A stretch of 64,000 nucleotides of DNA from CAYUVH01 sp964448135 (GCA_964448135.1 CAYUVH010000009.1:1-64000), one strand, 5' to 3'. Shown: positions 10,269 through 19,676, numbered from the stretch's first letter. A program made the numbers and translations. Notes: generated by a model not told the origin, from the sequence alone.

Positions 10269-13200
10269 ATGCATGCTATAGGCAAGTTGCATATTTGTCG
10301 TTTGTTCCGACGCGGGTTGGCCGGGGCCCTGGCTTTGGCCGCGGTCCTCCTTCTCCCCACGCTGCCCAGCTCCGCGCAGTCCGCTTCGAACGAATTCTGG
10401 CAGGCCCAAAGCATCTACCAGATCATCACCGACCGCTTCTTCGACGGCGATGCCTCGAACAACAACGCCAGCGGCAATTACAATCCCTCCACCACGAATG
10501 CCGTGCACGGCGGCGACTTTAAGGGCATCGAACAGAAACTCGATTACATCAAGGCCCTCGGCGCTACCGCCATCTGGATCTCCCCGATCGTGCTGAATGC
10601 GAATGGCGAATTTCACGGCTACGCCGGCCGCGACTTCTACAACGTAGACCCGCATTGGGGCACGGTCGCGGACCTGCGACACATGATCGACACCGCCCAC
10701 GCGAAGGGTCTGCTGGTGATTAATGACATCGTCTGCAATCACGGCGGCGACCTGATCAAAAGCACGAACGCGGGCTATGCCAACTATCTGGCGCCGCCGG
10801 GTTATCCCACTCTGAGCTACCGCGGCTCCAAACAATTCGCGGCGCCCTTCAACACCAACGCCGCCAACCCGAGCCTGACCAATCTCTTCCACAACAACGG
10901 CGGCATCCCCGACTACAACACGACCGATCATTATCAACTCGGTGAACTCAGCGGCCTCGACGATTTCCGCACGGAGTCGGATTACATCCGCTCGAACATG
11001 GTGGCCGTTTACAATTACTGGATCAGTAACGGATTCGACGGCTTCCGCATCGATACCGTAAAGCACATTGAAACCGGCTTCTGGCAGACCTGGGCGCCGC
11101 AAGTGCACGCCTACGCGGCCGCGAACGGCAAACCCAACTTCTTCATGTTTGGTGAAGTGTACGACGGATCGGACGCCCTGCTCGGCTCCTACACCGGCAC
11201 GCAGGGGGGCGGGCCCTTTGAGTTGGATTCCGTGGTGGATTATCCGCTGTATTTCAAAATCAATAGCGTATTCGCCTCCGCCTCCGGAAACACGAAGCAA
11301 ATCGAGGATCGCTACAACGGCATCGCTCCCAACTACGATCCGGCGGCGCAGATGCGGCTCGTCACCTTCCTCGACAACCACGACCAGCCGCGCTTCCTGA
11401 GCATCGGCGGCGCCACCACGGCGCGGCTCAATGTCGCGCTCGCGTTTCTTTACACTTCGCGCGGCGTGCCCTGCTTGTATTACGGGACCGAGCAGGCGTT
11501 CAACGGGCCTACTGACCCGAACGACCGCGAAGACATGTTCGACGGCCAGTTCGAATGGGGTCCTTCGCTCGGCGACAATTTCAACATGACCCACCCGCAG
11601 TTTCTCATGGTGGCCAGGCTGAACAATTTCCGCCGGCTCTATGGTCCCCTGCGCACCGGCCAGCACAGCAACAAGTGGAACGATCCGAACGCGCCGGGCC
11701 TGTTTGCTTACGCCCGGCGGCTCGGCTCCACCCAGGAGGTGTTCGTTGTATTCAACACTTCCACCACCACCCAAACGCTGACCAACCGTTCGACCATTTT
11801 CCCCGCCGGCACGAAGATTCTGAATCTTTTCAACACCAACGAAACGCTGACCGTCACGTCCACGCCGGAGATTCCCCCGATCAGCGTGCCCGGAACCAGC
11901 GCCAAGATATTCGTCGCCCAAAATGATTGGCGTCCGCTGGATCCGGTGGTCATCAGCAATTCTCCGTCGCACGACGCCGCCAGCGTGCCGACCTATTCGC
12001 CGCTGGTTCTGCAATTCAGCGCGTCCATGAACACCAACAGCGTGCAGACCAATTTTGCGACGATTCCGTCTGTCACCGGCAGCTTCACGTGGTCCGCGGC
12101 GCGCGACACCATGACCTTCACCCCCGGCGGCTCTGGCTGGCCCGGCGTGACCATGATGACTGTCCGCGTAACCAATGGCGTGGATTCCGCCAGTGGCACC
12201 GCGATGTTCGCGCCCTACGAAATGCGCTTCAAAACCGCCACGACCACCTTTCAGGATTCCGTACCGCCCGCGGTCGCCCTCCAGTCCCCGACCAACGGGG
12301 CGGTGCTTTCCGGCAACCTGAACATTTCCGGAACTGCCAGCGATAACCTCGCCGTCACCAAAGTGGAAATCCGTTTGGATAACGGTTCCTGGTCCGCCGC
12401 CGTAGGCACGAACACCTGGAGCCTGTCTTTGAACACGTCGAATTTCCTGAATGGCCCGCACGTCCTGTCCGCGCGCGCCAGCGACGCCATCGGCAACCTC
12501 GCCACCAATTCCATCTCCATCCGCTTGTTCAACGTCCCCGGCGCTTACACGCAACGTCTCAGCGGCGGCAACCCGGCGAACGTTACCGACTGCGTCGCCA
12601 ACGTCTGGCTGCGAGACCAGGTTTACACGCTCGGCAGCTTCGGTTACTCGGGTGGTTCCACCGGCATTTTGGCCAACACCATCACCGGCATCTGCGCTTC
12701 CGCCCAGTCGCTCTACCAGCGCGAACGCTACAGCACGAACAGCGGCGGTGTCCTCTACCAGTTCGATTGTCCGGCGGGCATCTACGAAACGACACTGCTC
12801 GAAACGGAAACCTACTGGTCCGCGGCCGGCAAACGCGTGTTTAATGCGTTCATCCAGGGCAAACAAGTCCTGACCAATCTCGACATCTACGCAAGCGCCG
12901 GCGGCATGAACCTGCCGCTCACTTTTGTCTTCACAAACTCGGTCACCAACTCCCAGCTCCAAATCCTCTTCACTCCCGCGGTGGATAACGCCCGCATCTC
13001 CGGCATCCAGGTCCGCAAGGTGGCCGATGTGGCCAGCGACCCGGACGGCATTCCCGATTGGTGGCGGCTCGCTTATTTCGGACACCCCACCGGCCAGGCC
13101 GGCGATCTCTCCCGCGGCTCCGACGACGCCGATGGCGATGGCGCTTCGAACCTAAACGAGTACCTCGCTGGCACCGACCCGCTGAGCCTCGCCTCGGTCT

Positions 13201-13418
13201 TCCGGATCACCCAGGTGCTGGCCGGGGGAGCCAGCGTGCAGGTGGGCTGTCTCACCGTGGCCAACCGAAATTACCAATTACAAAAGACCGGCAGCCTCGA
13301 CACGTCCGCCGACTGGAGTGACGCAGGCTCACAAGTGGCCGGGACCGGCGGCGTCATTTTTTTGACCGATAACGAGGCGACCAACACCAGCCGCTTTTAC
13401 CGCGTCGAAGCCAGGTAA
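10269..13418 (+). CDS. Secreted GH13 alpha-amylase-family enzyme with Ig-like modules
   Basis: A 1049-residue exported enzyme that should hydrolyse alpha-glucans outside the cell or in the periplasm. A signal peptide covers about residues 1-39. The GH13 barrel follows, beginning 'SIYQIITDRFFDGD', with the catalytic nucleophile D262 in DGFRIDTVKH, acid/base E296 in FMFGEVYD, and third acid D372 in LDNHDQPRF. After the amylase C-domain come a Big_5-type Ig module (about 560-660), a second Ig-like module beginning 'SPTNGAVLSG', a region that could be a sugar-binding module, and an Asp-rich thrombospondin-type-3-like stretch near residues 925-975. The protein ends with 'RFYRVEAR', a tail also seen in other secreted proteins of this window. 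Exact specificity (amylase, neopullulanase or cyclodextrinase) cannot be fixed. Confidence 0.88.
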   Translation: MHAIGKLHICRLFRRGLAGALALAAVLLLPTLPSSAQSASNEFWQAQSIYQIITDRFFDGDASNNNASGNYNPSTTNAVHGGDFKGIEQKLDYIKALGATAIWISPIVLNANGEFHGYAGRDFYNVDPHWGTVADLRHMIDTAHAKGLLVINDIVCNHGGDLIKSTNAGYANYLAPPGYPTLSYRGSKQFAAPFNTNAANPSLTNLFHNNGGIPDYNTTDHYQLGELSGLDDFRTESDYIRSNMVAVYNYWISNGFDGFRIDTVKHIETGFWQTWAPQVHAYAAANGKPNFFMFGEVYDGSDALLGSYTGTQGGGPFELDSVVDYPLYFKINSVFASASGNTKQIEDRYNGIAPNYDPAAQMRLVTFLDNHDQPRFLSIGGATTARLNVALAFLYTSRGVPCLYYGTEQAFNGPTDPNDREDMFDGQFEWGPSLGDNFNMTHPQFLMVARLNNFRRLYGPLRTGQHSNKWNDPNAPGLFAYARRLGSTQEVFVVFNTSTTTQTLTNRSTIFPAGTKILNLFNTNETLTVTSTPEIPPISVPGTSAKIFVAQNDWRPLDPVVISNSPSHDAASVPTYSPLVLQFSASMNTNSVQTNFATIPSVTGSFTWSAARDTMTFTPGGSGWPGVTMMTVRVTNGVDSASGTAMFAPYEMRFKTATTTFQDSVPPAVALQSPTNGAVLSGNLNISGTASDNLAVTKVEIRLDNGSWSAAVGTNTWSLSLNTSNFLNGPHVLSARASDAIGNLATNSISIRLFNVPGAYTQRLSGGNPANVTDCVANVWLRDQVYTLGSFGYSGGSTGILANTITGICASAQSLYQRERYSTNSGGVLYQFDCPAGIYETTLLETETYWSAAGKRVFNAFIQGKQVLTNLDIYASAGGMNLPLTFVFTNSVTNSQLQILFTPAVDNARISGIQVRKVADVASDPDGIPDWWRLAYFGHPTGQAGDLSRGSDDADGDGASNLNEYLAGTDPLSLASVFRITQVLAGGASVQVGCLTVANRNYQLQKTGSLDTSADWSDAGSQVAGTGGVIFLTDNEATNTSRFYRVEAR

Positions 13419-13464
13419 ACCGTAAATGGCCGGCCCGTGGTCAAATATCGCCACGTCCCCCATC

Positions 13465-13570
13465 TTTTGTTACCAGGCTGTAACTGGGCTGTTACCGGGT
13501 TTGTTACCGGGTAGACCCCGCTTTTGCCCAATGTTTATGCGGTTTGTTACCGTGTTACCGGGTTTTCCGG
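13465..13570. repeat. Cluster of GTTACC-type short repeats
   Basis: The interval between the amylase gene and rplU contains six or so irregularly spaced copies of GTTACC or its reverse-type variant GTAAC, several extended to GTTACCGGG (near 13469, 13491, 13502, 13547 and 13555). Spacing is irregular and units are short, so this is not a CRISPR. A comparable GTTAC-rich cluster lies at 25488-25672. Confidence 0.5.
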
Positions 13571-13620
13571 GGATATGGCTCCGTCCCCTCCCGGCACCCC
13601 AAAAAGTCGGAATTGGACTA

Positions 13621-13649
13621 TTGACAGAAGACCCGTATTACGCTTTGAT
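13621..13649 (+). promoter_or_regulatory. Sigma-70-type promoter of rplU-rpmA
   Basis: A perfect -35 box TTGACA at 13621-13626 is followed after 17 bp by TTTGAT (13644-13649, four of six matches to TATAAT). The rplU start codon is 31 bp downstream, and a purine-rich GGGGAAAA lies upstream of it. Confidence 0.65.
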
Positions 13650-13680
13650 ATGCGACTCCGCTTGCGGGGAAAAATAATTT

Positions 13681-13992
13681 ATGTACGCCGTCTTAGAAAC
13701 AGGTAGCAAACAGTATCGCGTCGCCGCGGGCGACACGCTTGAAATCGAACGTCTTGAAGTCGAGGCGGGGAACCCCGTCACCTTCGACCGCGTCCTTCTC
13801 GTCAGCAACGAAGGCAAACTTTCCGTCGGCGCGCCCACCGTGGCCAATGCCACGGTCGTTGGCGACGTCGTCGAGCACATCCGGGGCAAGAAGAAAATCG
13901 CCTTCAAGATGAAGCGCCGCAAGGGCTTTCACAAAACCATCGGTCACCGCCAGGAACTCACCGTGGTCAAGATCAAGGAAATCAAGCTCTGA
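13681..13992 (+). CDS. rplU: 50S ribosomal protein L21
   Basis: A 103-residue large-subunit ribosomal protein that binds 23S rRNA. It starts with the usual 'MYAVLETGSKQYRV' and ends with the basic 'KMKRRKGFHKTIGHRQELT' stretch followed by V-K-I. Length is normal for the family. It is followed after 33 bp by rpmA, the standard rplU-rpmA-obg order, and has its own promoter just upstream. Confidence 0.98.
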   Translation: MYAVLETGSKQYRVAAGDTLEIERLEVEAGNPVTFDRVLLVSNEGKLSVGAPTVANATVVGDVVEHIRGKKKIAFKMKRRKGFHKTIGHRQELTVVKIKEIKL

Positions 13993-14025
13993 GCAATCGA
14001 GCCGTCTGAGAAAGCGAGCAATTTT

Positions 14026-14295
14026 ATGGCACATAAGAAAGGTCAAGGCAGCGTTCGTAACGGACGCGACAGCGTCAGCAAGCGCCTCGGCGTGAAACGT
14101 TTTGGCGGCGAACTCGTAAGCGCCGGCAGCATCCTCGTGCGCCAGCGCGGGACGAAGTTCCTCGCCGGCCAGAATGTCGGCATCGGCCGCGATTGGACAC
14201 TTTTCGCGCTGACCGATGGCAAGGTTTTATTCGACCAGAAGAGCCGCCGCGTCAACGTCCTCGCCGCCGAGGCCGCGACCGCCGGGAAGCAATAG
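14026..14295 (+). CDS. rpmA: 50S ribosomal protein L27
   Basis: An 89-residue large-subunit protein. The N-terminus MAHKKGQGSVRNGRDS is close to the canonical L27 start; its N-terminal tail reaches the peptidyl-transferase centre. The start at MAHKK shows there is no cleavable N-terminal extension of the Firmicutes type. Co-transcribed with rplU. A strong intrinsic terminator follows 17 bp after the stop codon. Confidence 0.98.
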   Translation: MAHKKGQGSVRNGRDSVSKRLGVKRFGGELVSAGSILVRQRGTKFLAGQNVGIGRDWTLFALTDGKVLFDQKSRRVNVLAAEAATAGKQ

Positions 14296-14312
14296 CTTTT
14301 TCGCCAATCACC

Positions 14313-14338
14313 GGCGAGGCCTCGGCCTCGCCTTTTTT
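14313..14338 (+). terminator. Rho-independent terminator after rpmA
   Basis: A perfect 8-bp stem (GGCGAGGC at 14313-14320 and GCCTCGCC at 14325-14332, loop CTCG) is followed directly by six T residues. It lies between rpmA and obg, so obg expression would depend on readthrough or on a promoter within 14339-14385. Confidence 0.85.
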
Positions 14339-14385
14339 GTTTCCGCCCCGGCATTTCGCAACCTTGATCGCCCCCACCAACCCGC

Positions 14386-15552
14386 ATGTTCATTGACGAA
14401 ATCAAGGTTTACGCCCGGGCCGGCCATGGCGGTCCCGGTTGCATCGCCTTCACCCGCGAGAAATACCGGCCCAAAGGCGGTCCCAGCGGCGGCAACGGCG
14501 GGCGCGGCGGCGATGTCATCCTCGAAGCCGACCACGACCTCAACAATCTCATTAACCAATACTACCAGCCGCGTCTGCTGGCCGAAGACGGCCAGGGCGG
14601 CCTGGGCAAAGGCATGGATGGCCATGCCGGCAAAGATCTCCTCGTAAAAGTTCCCTGCGGCACGCTCGTCTGGAGTCTGGGCCCGCCGGAACCGGAAGCC
14701 GAGCCCCCCACCGCGGATGAAGCGCGCGGACGCGCCCTGTTGAAAACCGGGAGCGCGCAGCGCCAGATCATCCGCAATGCCGCCAACGAGCGTGCCCTGG
14801 AAGTGGACCTCACGGCTGAAGACGAGGCCAAACCCTCGGATAGTGAGCAGGGCGAACTCGTGGCGGACCTCACCACTCCCGGCCAGCGTTTCATTCTTTG
14901 CAAAGGCGGCCGCGGCGGCTTGGGCAACCGCAATTTTGCGACGGCTACCCGTCAGGCACCGCGCTTCGCCCAACCGGGCGAAGAGGGCACCGGCGAAGGG
15001 AATTACCGCTTCGAGCTCCGCATCCTCGCGGAAGTCGGCATCGTGGGCTATCCCAACGCCGGAAAATCCACGCTCCTTACCGCCATCTCCGCCGCACGCC
15101 CGAAGGTCGCCCCCTACCCTTTTACCACGCTGCATCCGCAAATTGGGATCGTGGACTACAAAGATTTCGGCCGCCTGACCGTCTGCGACGTCCCGGGCCT
15201 GATCGCCGGCGCGCACAAAAATGTCGGCCTCGGCCACGCCTTTCTCCGCCACATCGAACGCTGCAAAATCATCGTCATCCTCCTCGACATGGCCGGCACC
15301 GACGCCCGCAATCCCTGGGATGATTACCAGAGCTTGCTGGAAGAATTGGAACTCTACGATCCCGCCTTGCTCGACCGCCCCCGCATGGTCGTGGCCAACA
15401 AAATGGATGAACCGCAGGCCGAGGCGAACTTGAAAGCCTTCAAAAAGAAGCTGCGCAAAACCCCGGTCCTCCCCATCTCCGCCGCCTTCGATCAGGGCGT
15501 CGAGAAATTCAAAACCCAAATCCGCGAAGCGGTGGAAGCGGCGTCGGCTTAG
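14386..15552 (+). CDS. obg: Obg GTPase with an insertion in its N-terminal domain
   Basis: A 388-residue ribosome-assembly GTPase. The glycine-rich Obg fold (residues 1 to about 210) begins 'MFIDEIKVYARAGHGG'. The G domain has the P-loop G221-YPNAGKS-228, a DVPGLIAGA switch II motif and NKMD. In E. coli and B. subtilis Obg the P-loop lies near residue 165. Here roughly 55 extra residues (about 95-150, rich in Glu, Pro and Ala) split the Obg fold between 'CGTLVWS' and 'GELVADLT'. The protein ends shortly after the G domain, with no OCT domain. Gene order rplU-rpmA-obg confirms the assignment. It may need its own promoter because a terminator precedes it. Confidence 0.95.
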   Translation: MFIDEIKVYARAGHGGPGCIAFTREKYRPKGGPSGGNGGRGGDVILEADHDLNNLINQYYQPRLLAEDGQGGLGKGMDGHAGKDLLVKVPCGTLVWSLGPPEPEAEPPTADEARGRALLKTGSAQRQIIRNAANERALEVDLTAEDEAKPSDSEQGELVADLTTPGQRFILCKGGRGGLGNRNFATATRQAPRFAQPGEEGTGEGNYRFELRILAEVGIVGYPNAGKSTLLTAISAARPKVAPYPFTTLHPQIGIVDYKDFGRLTVCDVPGLIAGAHKNVGLGHAFLRHIERCKIIVILLDMAGTDARNPWDDYQSLLEELELYDPALLDRPRMVVANKMDEPQAEANLKAFKKKLRKTPVLPISAAFDQGVEKFKTQIREAVEAASA

Positions 15553-15662
15553 CGGGACCGAGTCAGTTGGCTTTGGGTCGGAAATTAAACCTCCTGCCGC
15601 TTGACACCCTTGGCGCCCGGTGCAAAATATCTGGCGTTGGGAGGATTTCGATCCCGGTTCCA

Positions 15663-15745
15663 TGGAGGACAAAATCCTGACCGGGTTGATCTTTGGCATC
15701 CTGTTGCTGTGCAGTGCCGCTAAAGGCCTGGAGCTTGTGTTCCTG
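15663..15745 (+). pseudogene. Possible 5' remnant of an exported protein
   Basis: From the ATG at 15663 a short frame encodes MEDKILTGLIFGILLLCSAA, a good signal-peptide-like start. It then runs straight into the dispersed repeat at about 15745 and reads as repeat sequence until a stop at 15917. A plausible reading is the head of a secreted protein cut off by the repeat. It is short, so chance is possible. Confidence 0.3.
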
Positions 15746-15918
15746 CCAGCCGGCCACTCGGCCCATCCAGGTGGATCCGGCCAAATCCGGGTGAATCCGG
15801 CTTCTCAGAAAAAAAATTTCTGGGCCGCCACCTCGTCGCTTCCAGCCCTCTTGAGGCTGGCCGGCGACGAAAGTCTCACCAAAAAACATCTAAAGACGCT
15901 TACAGAACAACCTGTTTA
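15745..15918 (+). repeat. Dispersed ~180-bp repeat, copy 1
   Basis: This stretch matches, by eye at roughly 75-85 % identity in two blocks, the reverse complement of 30187-30440. Shared blocks include AAATCCGGGTGAATCCGG followed by CTTCTCA and an A-run with TCTGGG (15785-15825), and a block ending ACAACCTGTTTAAAG (15885-15918). The middle differs between copies. No protein-coding signal is evident in it. Confidence 0.7.
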
Positions 15919-15949
15919 AAGAATTCTTTCGAAGCCAATGAACGCCTCT

Positions 15950-16040
15950 CGATTTTTAACCTCCTTCCCCAGTGCCATCAGCCGCCAGTTCTTCCGCGTC
16001 GAAGTACTGCGCAATGGGCGATTTACTGGTCTGGTGCCTT
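15950..16040 (+). pseudogene. Possible 3' remnant of a secreted protein
   Basis: The frame containing 15972-16010 reads SAISRQFFRVEVLR, which resembles the '(Q/R)FFR' tails of secreted proteins in this window (the sialidase ends near RLFFRFSL and the amylase ends RFYRVEAR). It has no upstream coding body, because the dispersed repeat lies just before it. It could be the tail of the gene whose head lies at 15663. The evidence is only a short motif. Confidence 0.25.
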
Positions 16041-16092
16041 TACCACCACGATGGACTGGCCAGACCATTTACCTGGCTTAAAATAAGTTGGC

Positions 16093-18318
16093 ATGCTGCA
16101 CCTCTTCCGTACCGTCTTGGCCCTCGCAACGGTCTTTGCGCTGAACGTCGCCGCCCAAGTCCCCTCCTTCTCTGAAACCAATATTTTCATCTCCGGCGTG
16201 GGCGGCTACAACACCTACCGTATCCCTTCCATCGTCCGCTCTACCAACGGCACCTTGCTCGCCTTCTGCGAAGGCCGCAAGACCTCATCCAGCGATTCCG
16301 GTGACATTGACATCGTCCTGAGGCGCTCCACAAACAACGGAGCGAGCTGGCTCCCCATGTCGCTCGTCCAGGAAGAAGGCGGCACCACGAGCATCACGAT
16401 CGGGAATCCCACGGCCGTGGTGGACGAGACGACCGGCGAGATTCATCTCTTGTTTTGCCGCAACAACGACCGCGTGTTTCGCACCGTCAGTTCCGACGAC
16501 GGCGTAACCTGGTCCGCGCGGGTCGAACTCACTTCGCAGGTCAAACTCTCGGATTGGGGTTGGTATGCCACTGGCCCGGGACATGGAGTGCAGTTGAAGC
16601 GCGGCGCCCAGGCCGGGCGGCTCGTCATTCCGTGCGATTACAACACCACGAACGGAGGCTACGGCAACCAGATCGTTTATTCCGACGATCACGGGGCGAC
16701 CTGGCTACTGGGCGCCATTCGCGCCGGTGCGAATAACATTAATCCCAACGAAAACGAAGTCGTGGAACTGGTGGCGACCGCGCCCGGCGGGGGCTCGCGT
16801 CTTTACTGCAATTCCCGGGACCAAAACGGCTCAGCCAGCGGCAATCGCTCGGAAGCCTGGTCGCTCGATAGCGGATCCAGTTATGGCCCTTTCACCAACA
16901 ACACCTACTTCGTCTGTCCCGTGGTACAAGGCAGCCTGCTTCGCCTGCGGGCGACGGACGAAGGCGCGGGCCGGAACCGGGTGCTGTTCTCCTGTCCCAA
17001 TAACGGCAGCTCGCGAGTGAACATTTCCGTGTGGTCGTCCACGAACGAAGCCGCATCCTGGAGCTCTCCCAAATCAATCTATTCCAGCCAGTCCGCCTAC
17101 TCCGACCTGGTTCGCGATGCGGCCGGCGATTGTGGATTGCTCTGCGAGGAAGGCGTTTCCTCGGCTTACGAAAACATCACCTACTTCCATTTTAACGAAG
17201 CCTGGCTCGATGCCGCGCCTCCCGCTACGGAAAATCCCGTCCCGGCGTTTTGGAACTTCGAGGAAAAATCCGCGGGAGCCGCTTGCAGCACGAATGCCGG
17301 CGCAATCCTGGATATCTCGCCTGCGGGCTTCGCGAACAACATCACCGCGCAATCACCGTTCCTCTACACCGCCGGCCCCACGAATTTCGGTTCCGGCGCC
17401 GCGCTCCAGTTCGACGGCACCGGCGGCCTCCAGATGAGCGACGCCGCCACCTCGAACCATTTTGATTTTGCCACCACCAACTCCTTCACCATCGAAGTCG
17501 TGTTCCGCGTTCCCTTCGGATCCTCCCAGGTTGGCGCGCTCGTGGCGAAGGACTACGGCGCCAAGCTTCCCTCCTGGTGGCTGCGCGTGGAGAGCGGCAA
17601 AGCGCGCTTCCTCGTCGCTGATACCCAAATCGAACCCAACATCAGCACAACCAACCTGGTCAACGACGGCAACTGGCACCACGTAGCCGCCATCCGGGAT
17701 GCCACCAATCCCACAAACAAATTTCTACGCCTCTACCTCGACGGCGTGCTCAGCAACACCGGCGCCGACGGCACTACCGAAAACCAATCCAACGCTCAAC
17801 CCTTGAACATCGGCCGCTTCGGCGCGTCCTCGACACGGAATCTCACGGGAGAAATCGACATGGTGCGCATCACCCCGCGCGTGCTGGCACCGTCGGAGTT
17901 TCTCGACAAGTACACCCAGTTCGACGCCGACAACGACTTGATCCCCGACACCTTCGAACGCTCCCACGCCAGTTCGCTCTCTGTTCTCGGCATCGGCGAT
18001 GCCGACCACGACGGGTGGCTTGACCTTCTGGAATACGCCCTCGGCTCGGATCCCCTCGGCTCCAATTCCATGCCTCAGTTCACCGTGACACCATCTGCAA
18101 CATCCGTGGTGATCAGCACCCCGCAGCGCAGCCTTGCCCCCTGGCTCGGGCTCCGATTGGAAAGTTCAGAAAACCTCACAAGCTGGACACAAGCGGCTGG
18201 GACCCCCGTGATAACGCCGCTTGGTGGTGAGCTTTATTCCCGCGCCCAGACCGTTCCCTACCCCTCCGGTACACCGCCCCGCCTCTTCTTTCGGTTCAGT
18301 CTCTACCAAACGCCGTGA
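16093..18318 (+). CDS. Secreted exo-alpha-sialidase with LamG module
   Basis: A 741-residue exported protein. After a signal peptide (about 1-22) comes a six-bladed sialidase-type propeller with the YRIPS motif at 42-46 (the Arg belongs to the arginine triad) and several Asp boxes: STNNGASW, SSDDGVTW, SDDHGATW. Family members cleave terminal sialic acids or related sugars. A laminin-G/concanavalin-like module follows (about 450-600, with 'NWHHVAAIRD' and 'LYLDGVLSN'). An Asp-rich 'DADNDLIPDTFE ... DADHDGWLDLLEYALGSDP' region typical of verrucomicrobial secreted proteins comes next, then a final beta domain. Actual substrate specificity is not certain from sequence. Confidence 0.85.
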   Translation: MLHLFRTVLALATVFALNVAAQVPSFSETNIFISGVGGYNTYRIPSIVRSTNGTLLAFCEGRKTSSSDSGDIDIVLRRSTNNGASWLPMSLVQEEGGTTSITIGNPTAVVDETTGEIHLLFCRNNDRVFRTVSSDDGVTWSARVELTSQVKLSDWGWYATGPGHGVQLKRGAQAGRLVIPCDYNTTNGGYGNQIVYSDDHGATWLLGAIRAGANNINPNENEVVELVATAPGGGSRLYCNSRDQNGSASGNRSEAWSLDSGSSYGPFTNNTYFVCPVVQGSLLRLRATDEGAGRNRVLFSCPNNGSSRVNISVWSSTNEAASWSSPKSIYSSQSAYSDLVRDAAGDCGLLCEEGVSSAYENITYFHFNEAWLDAAPPATENPVPAFWNFEEKSAGAACSTNAGAILDISPAGFANNITAQSPFLYTAGPTNFGSGAALQFDGTGGLQMSDAATSNHFDFATTNSFTIEVVFRVPFGSSQVGALVAKDYGAKLPSWWLRVESGKARFLVADTQIEPNISTTNLVNDGNWHHVAAIRDATNPTNKFLRLYLDGVLSNTGADGTTENQSNAQPLNIGRFGASSTRNLTGEIDMVRITPRVLAPSEFLDKYTQFDADNDLIPDTFERSHASSLSVLGIGDADHDGWLDLLEYALGSDPLGSNSMPQFTVTPSATSVVISTPQRSLAPWLGLRLESSENLTSWTQAAGTPVITPLGGELYSRAQTVPYPSGTPPRLFFRFSLYQTP

Positions 18319-18365
18319 GCCACTGGGCCCACTCGTCTTGGAGGTCCCAACAGTCCCACTATCCC

Positions 18366-19676
18366 CTACCTTCCCAACTCAATCAGCAGCCCCTCTCCCG
18401 CCGTCAACCAATTCGTCGCTTTCGGATCAAAACTCCGGCGTCGCCTATCTAGCGCGGAGATTGCCTTCATCTCAGAAAACGCCCGTGCCGTTTGCAGCGA
18501 AAATTTCGCCGACTTCTCCAGGCTCAAATTCACCACCATCACATACCGTTCTCCCTCTGGATCGGCAAATTCCCCCACCATCACCGGTGTGGCGCAGGTC
18601 ACACTCGATATCAACTCCCCCGGCAGCTCCGGCAATTTTTCCCCCGGCGTCGGCGTCGTAAAATAGACACCTGTGGATTTCAGTCGGCTCATGATGGGCG
18701 CCAGTTGTGCAATCTCCCCATTGATCTCGCGCAGCCAGGACCAGACCAGCGTTTTGTTGCCCGCCGAATCTATCGGCGCCAGCGGATAATTTCGCTGATA
18801 GTAGGTAAACCACGTCACTCCCCGGCAACCCGCCGCCAACGTGGTCGCGGCATGAAACCGCAGATTCGCCGGCGAAGGCGGTGTGGAGACCGGCCGAATC
18901 TGATTCGACGTCACAATGTTCAAATACGGCAGCCCGTGCTTCTGCGCGACCCGCCGGATTTCCAGCAGGTTCCGATAATAGCTGGCCGCCTTCTTCGCAT
19001 CCGCCAGATCCTGCGACATCTCCACCATATAATTGTCATAGCTCAGCACCTGCGGCTTCACCTCGCTGACGAACCGCTCGAGGTACTCGGTGTAATTCGA
19101 AGTGCCCAGCTGCGACTTGTTCGTGGCGCCAATGGTCGCGTAATCCGGAAAGAGGTTGATATAAGCCAGCTTGCCGGGCGCGTGTTTCTTCACCGCCGCC
19201 ACTGCTTTTCCCAAAGCCGGAAAATCCAATATTCCCGGTTCGTCCATGATGAAGAAACCCGCCACCGCCGGGCTCTTCCCGGCCGCATCCACCATGCGCT
19301 TCACGCGCCGGTCAATTTCGGAGTCCGAAAGCTCGCGCCATTTGCGCGTCATCGCAAAGGAAGTGAAGTCAGGATCGGAAGGCAGCACCAACGCCCCCAG
19401 CCCGAGCTTTTCGCACGTCGGCAAATCGCGCGGGAAAACAAACCCCGCCATGTTGAAATTGCACTCGGCAATGGTCTCGAGCCCGTTCGTAATCACCGGC
19501 TTGAACGGCCCTTTGAAACCGTTGTGGGGATCCCAAGGGAGGATGGGGAAGAAATCGGCCGACGCGATTTGAGCGTGTGCGAATTGCGATTCGAGGGGGC
19601 GCGGGCTTCGGCAGCCGGCCACGAGAGTGAGGAGGCAGGCGAGTCGGCATGCTTTGGTCAAATGCTTGAGTCTCAT
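18366..19676 (-). CDS. Lipoprotein with glycoside-hydrolase-like barrel
   Basis: A 436-residue predicted lipoprotein: a short basic start and hydrophobic core end in lipobox LVAGC with acylated C22. The mature part opens with 'FFPILPWDPHNGF' and runs through segments consistent with a TIM barrel like those of GH family 2/5/42 hydrolases, including 'AVAGFFIMDEPGI', where the Glu is a candidate catalytic acid. A small beta domain ends the protein ('EGERYVMVVNLSLEKSAKFSLQ'). It converges on the sialidase gene and is divergent from the DUF6259-like gene. I could not place it in a named family with certainty. Confidence 0.65.
   Translation of the reverse strand: MRLKHLTKACRLACLLTLVAGCRSPRPLESQFAHAQIASADFFPILPWDPHNGFKGPFKPVITNGLETIAECNFNMAGFVFPRDLPTCEKLGLGALVLPSDPDFTSFAMTRKWRELSDSEIDRRVKRMVDAAGKSPAVAGFFIMDEPGILDFPALGKAVAAVKKHAPGKLAYINLFPDYATIGATNKSQLGTSNYTEYLERFVSEVKPQVLSYDNYMVEMSQDLADAKKAASYYRNLLEIRRVAQKHGLPYLNIVTSNQIRPVSTPPSPANLRFHAATTLAAGCRGVTWFTYYQRNYPLAPIDSAGNKTLVWSWLREINGEIAQLAPIMSRLKSTGVYFTTPTPGEKLPELPGELISSVTCATPVMVGEFADPEGERYVMVVNLSLEKSAKFSLQTARAFSEMKAISALDRRRRSFDPKATNWLTAGEGLLIELGR

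Noticed and set aside
10155..13085. 976-codon open frame antisense to the amylase
   Set aside because: The sense strand carries an intact GH13 catalytic triad and signal peptide; the antisense frame shows only low-information Val/Gly/Arg sequence.
13465..13570. CRISPR array
   Set aside because: Units are only 6-9 bp with irregular spacing and no unique spacers.
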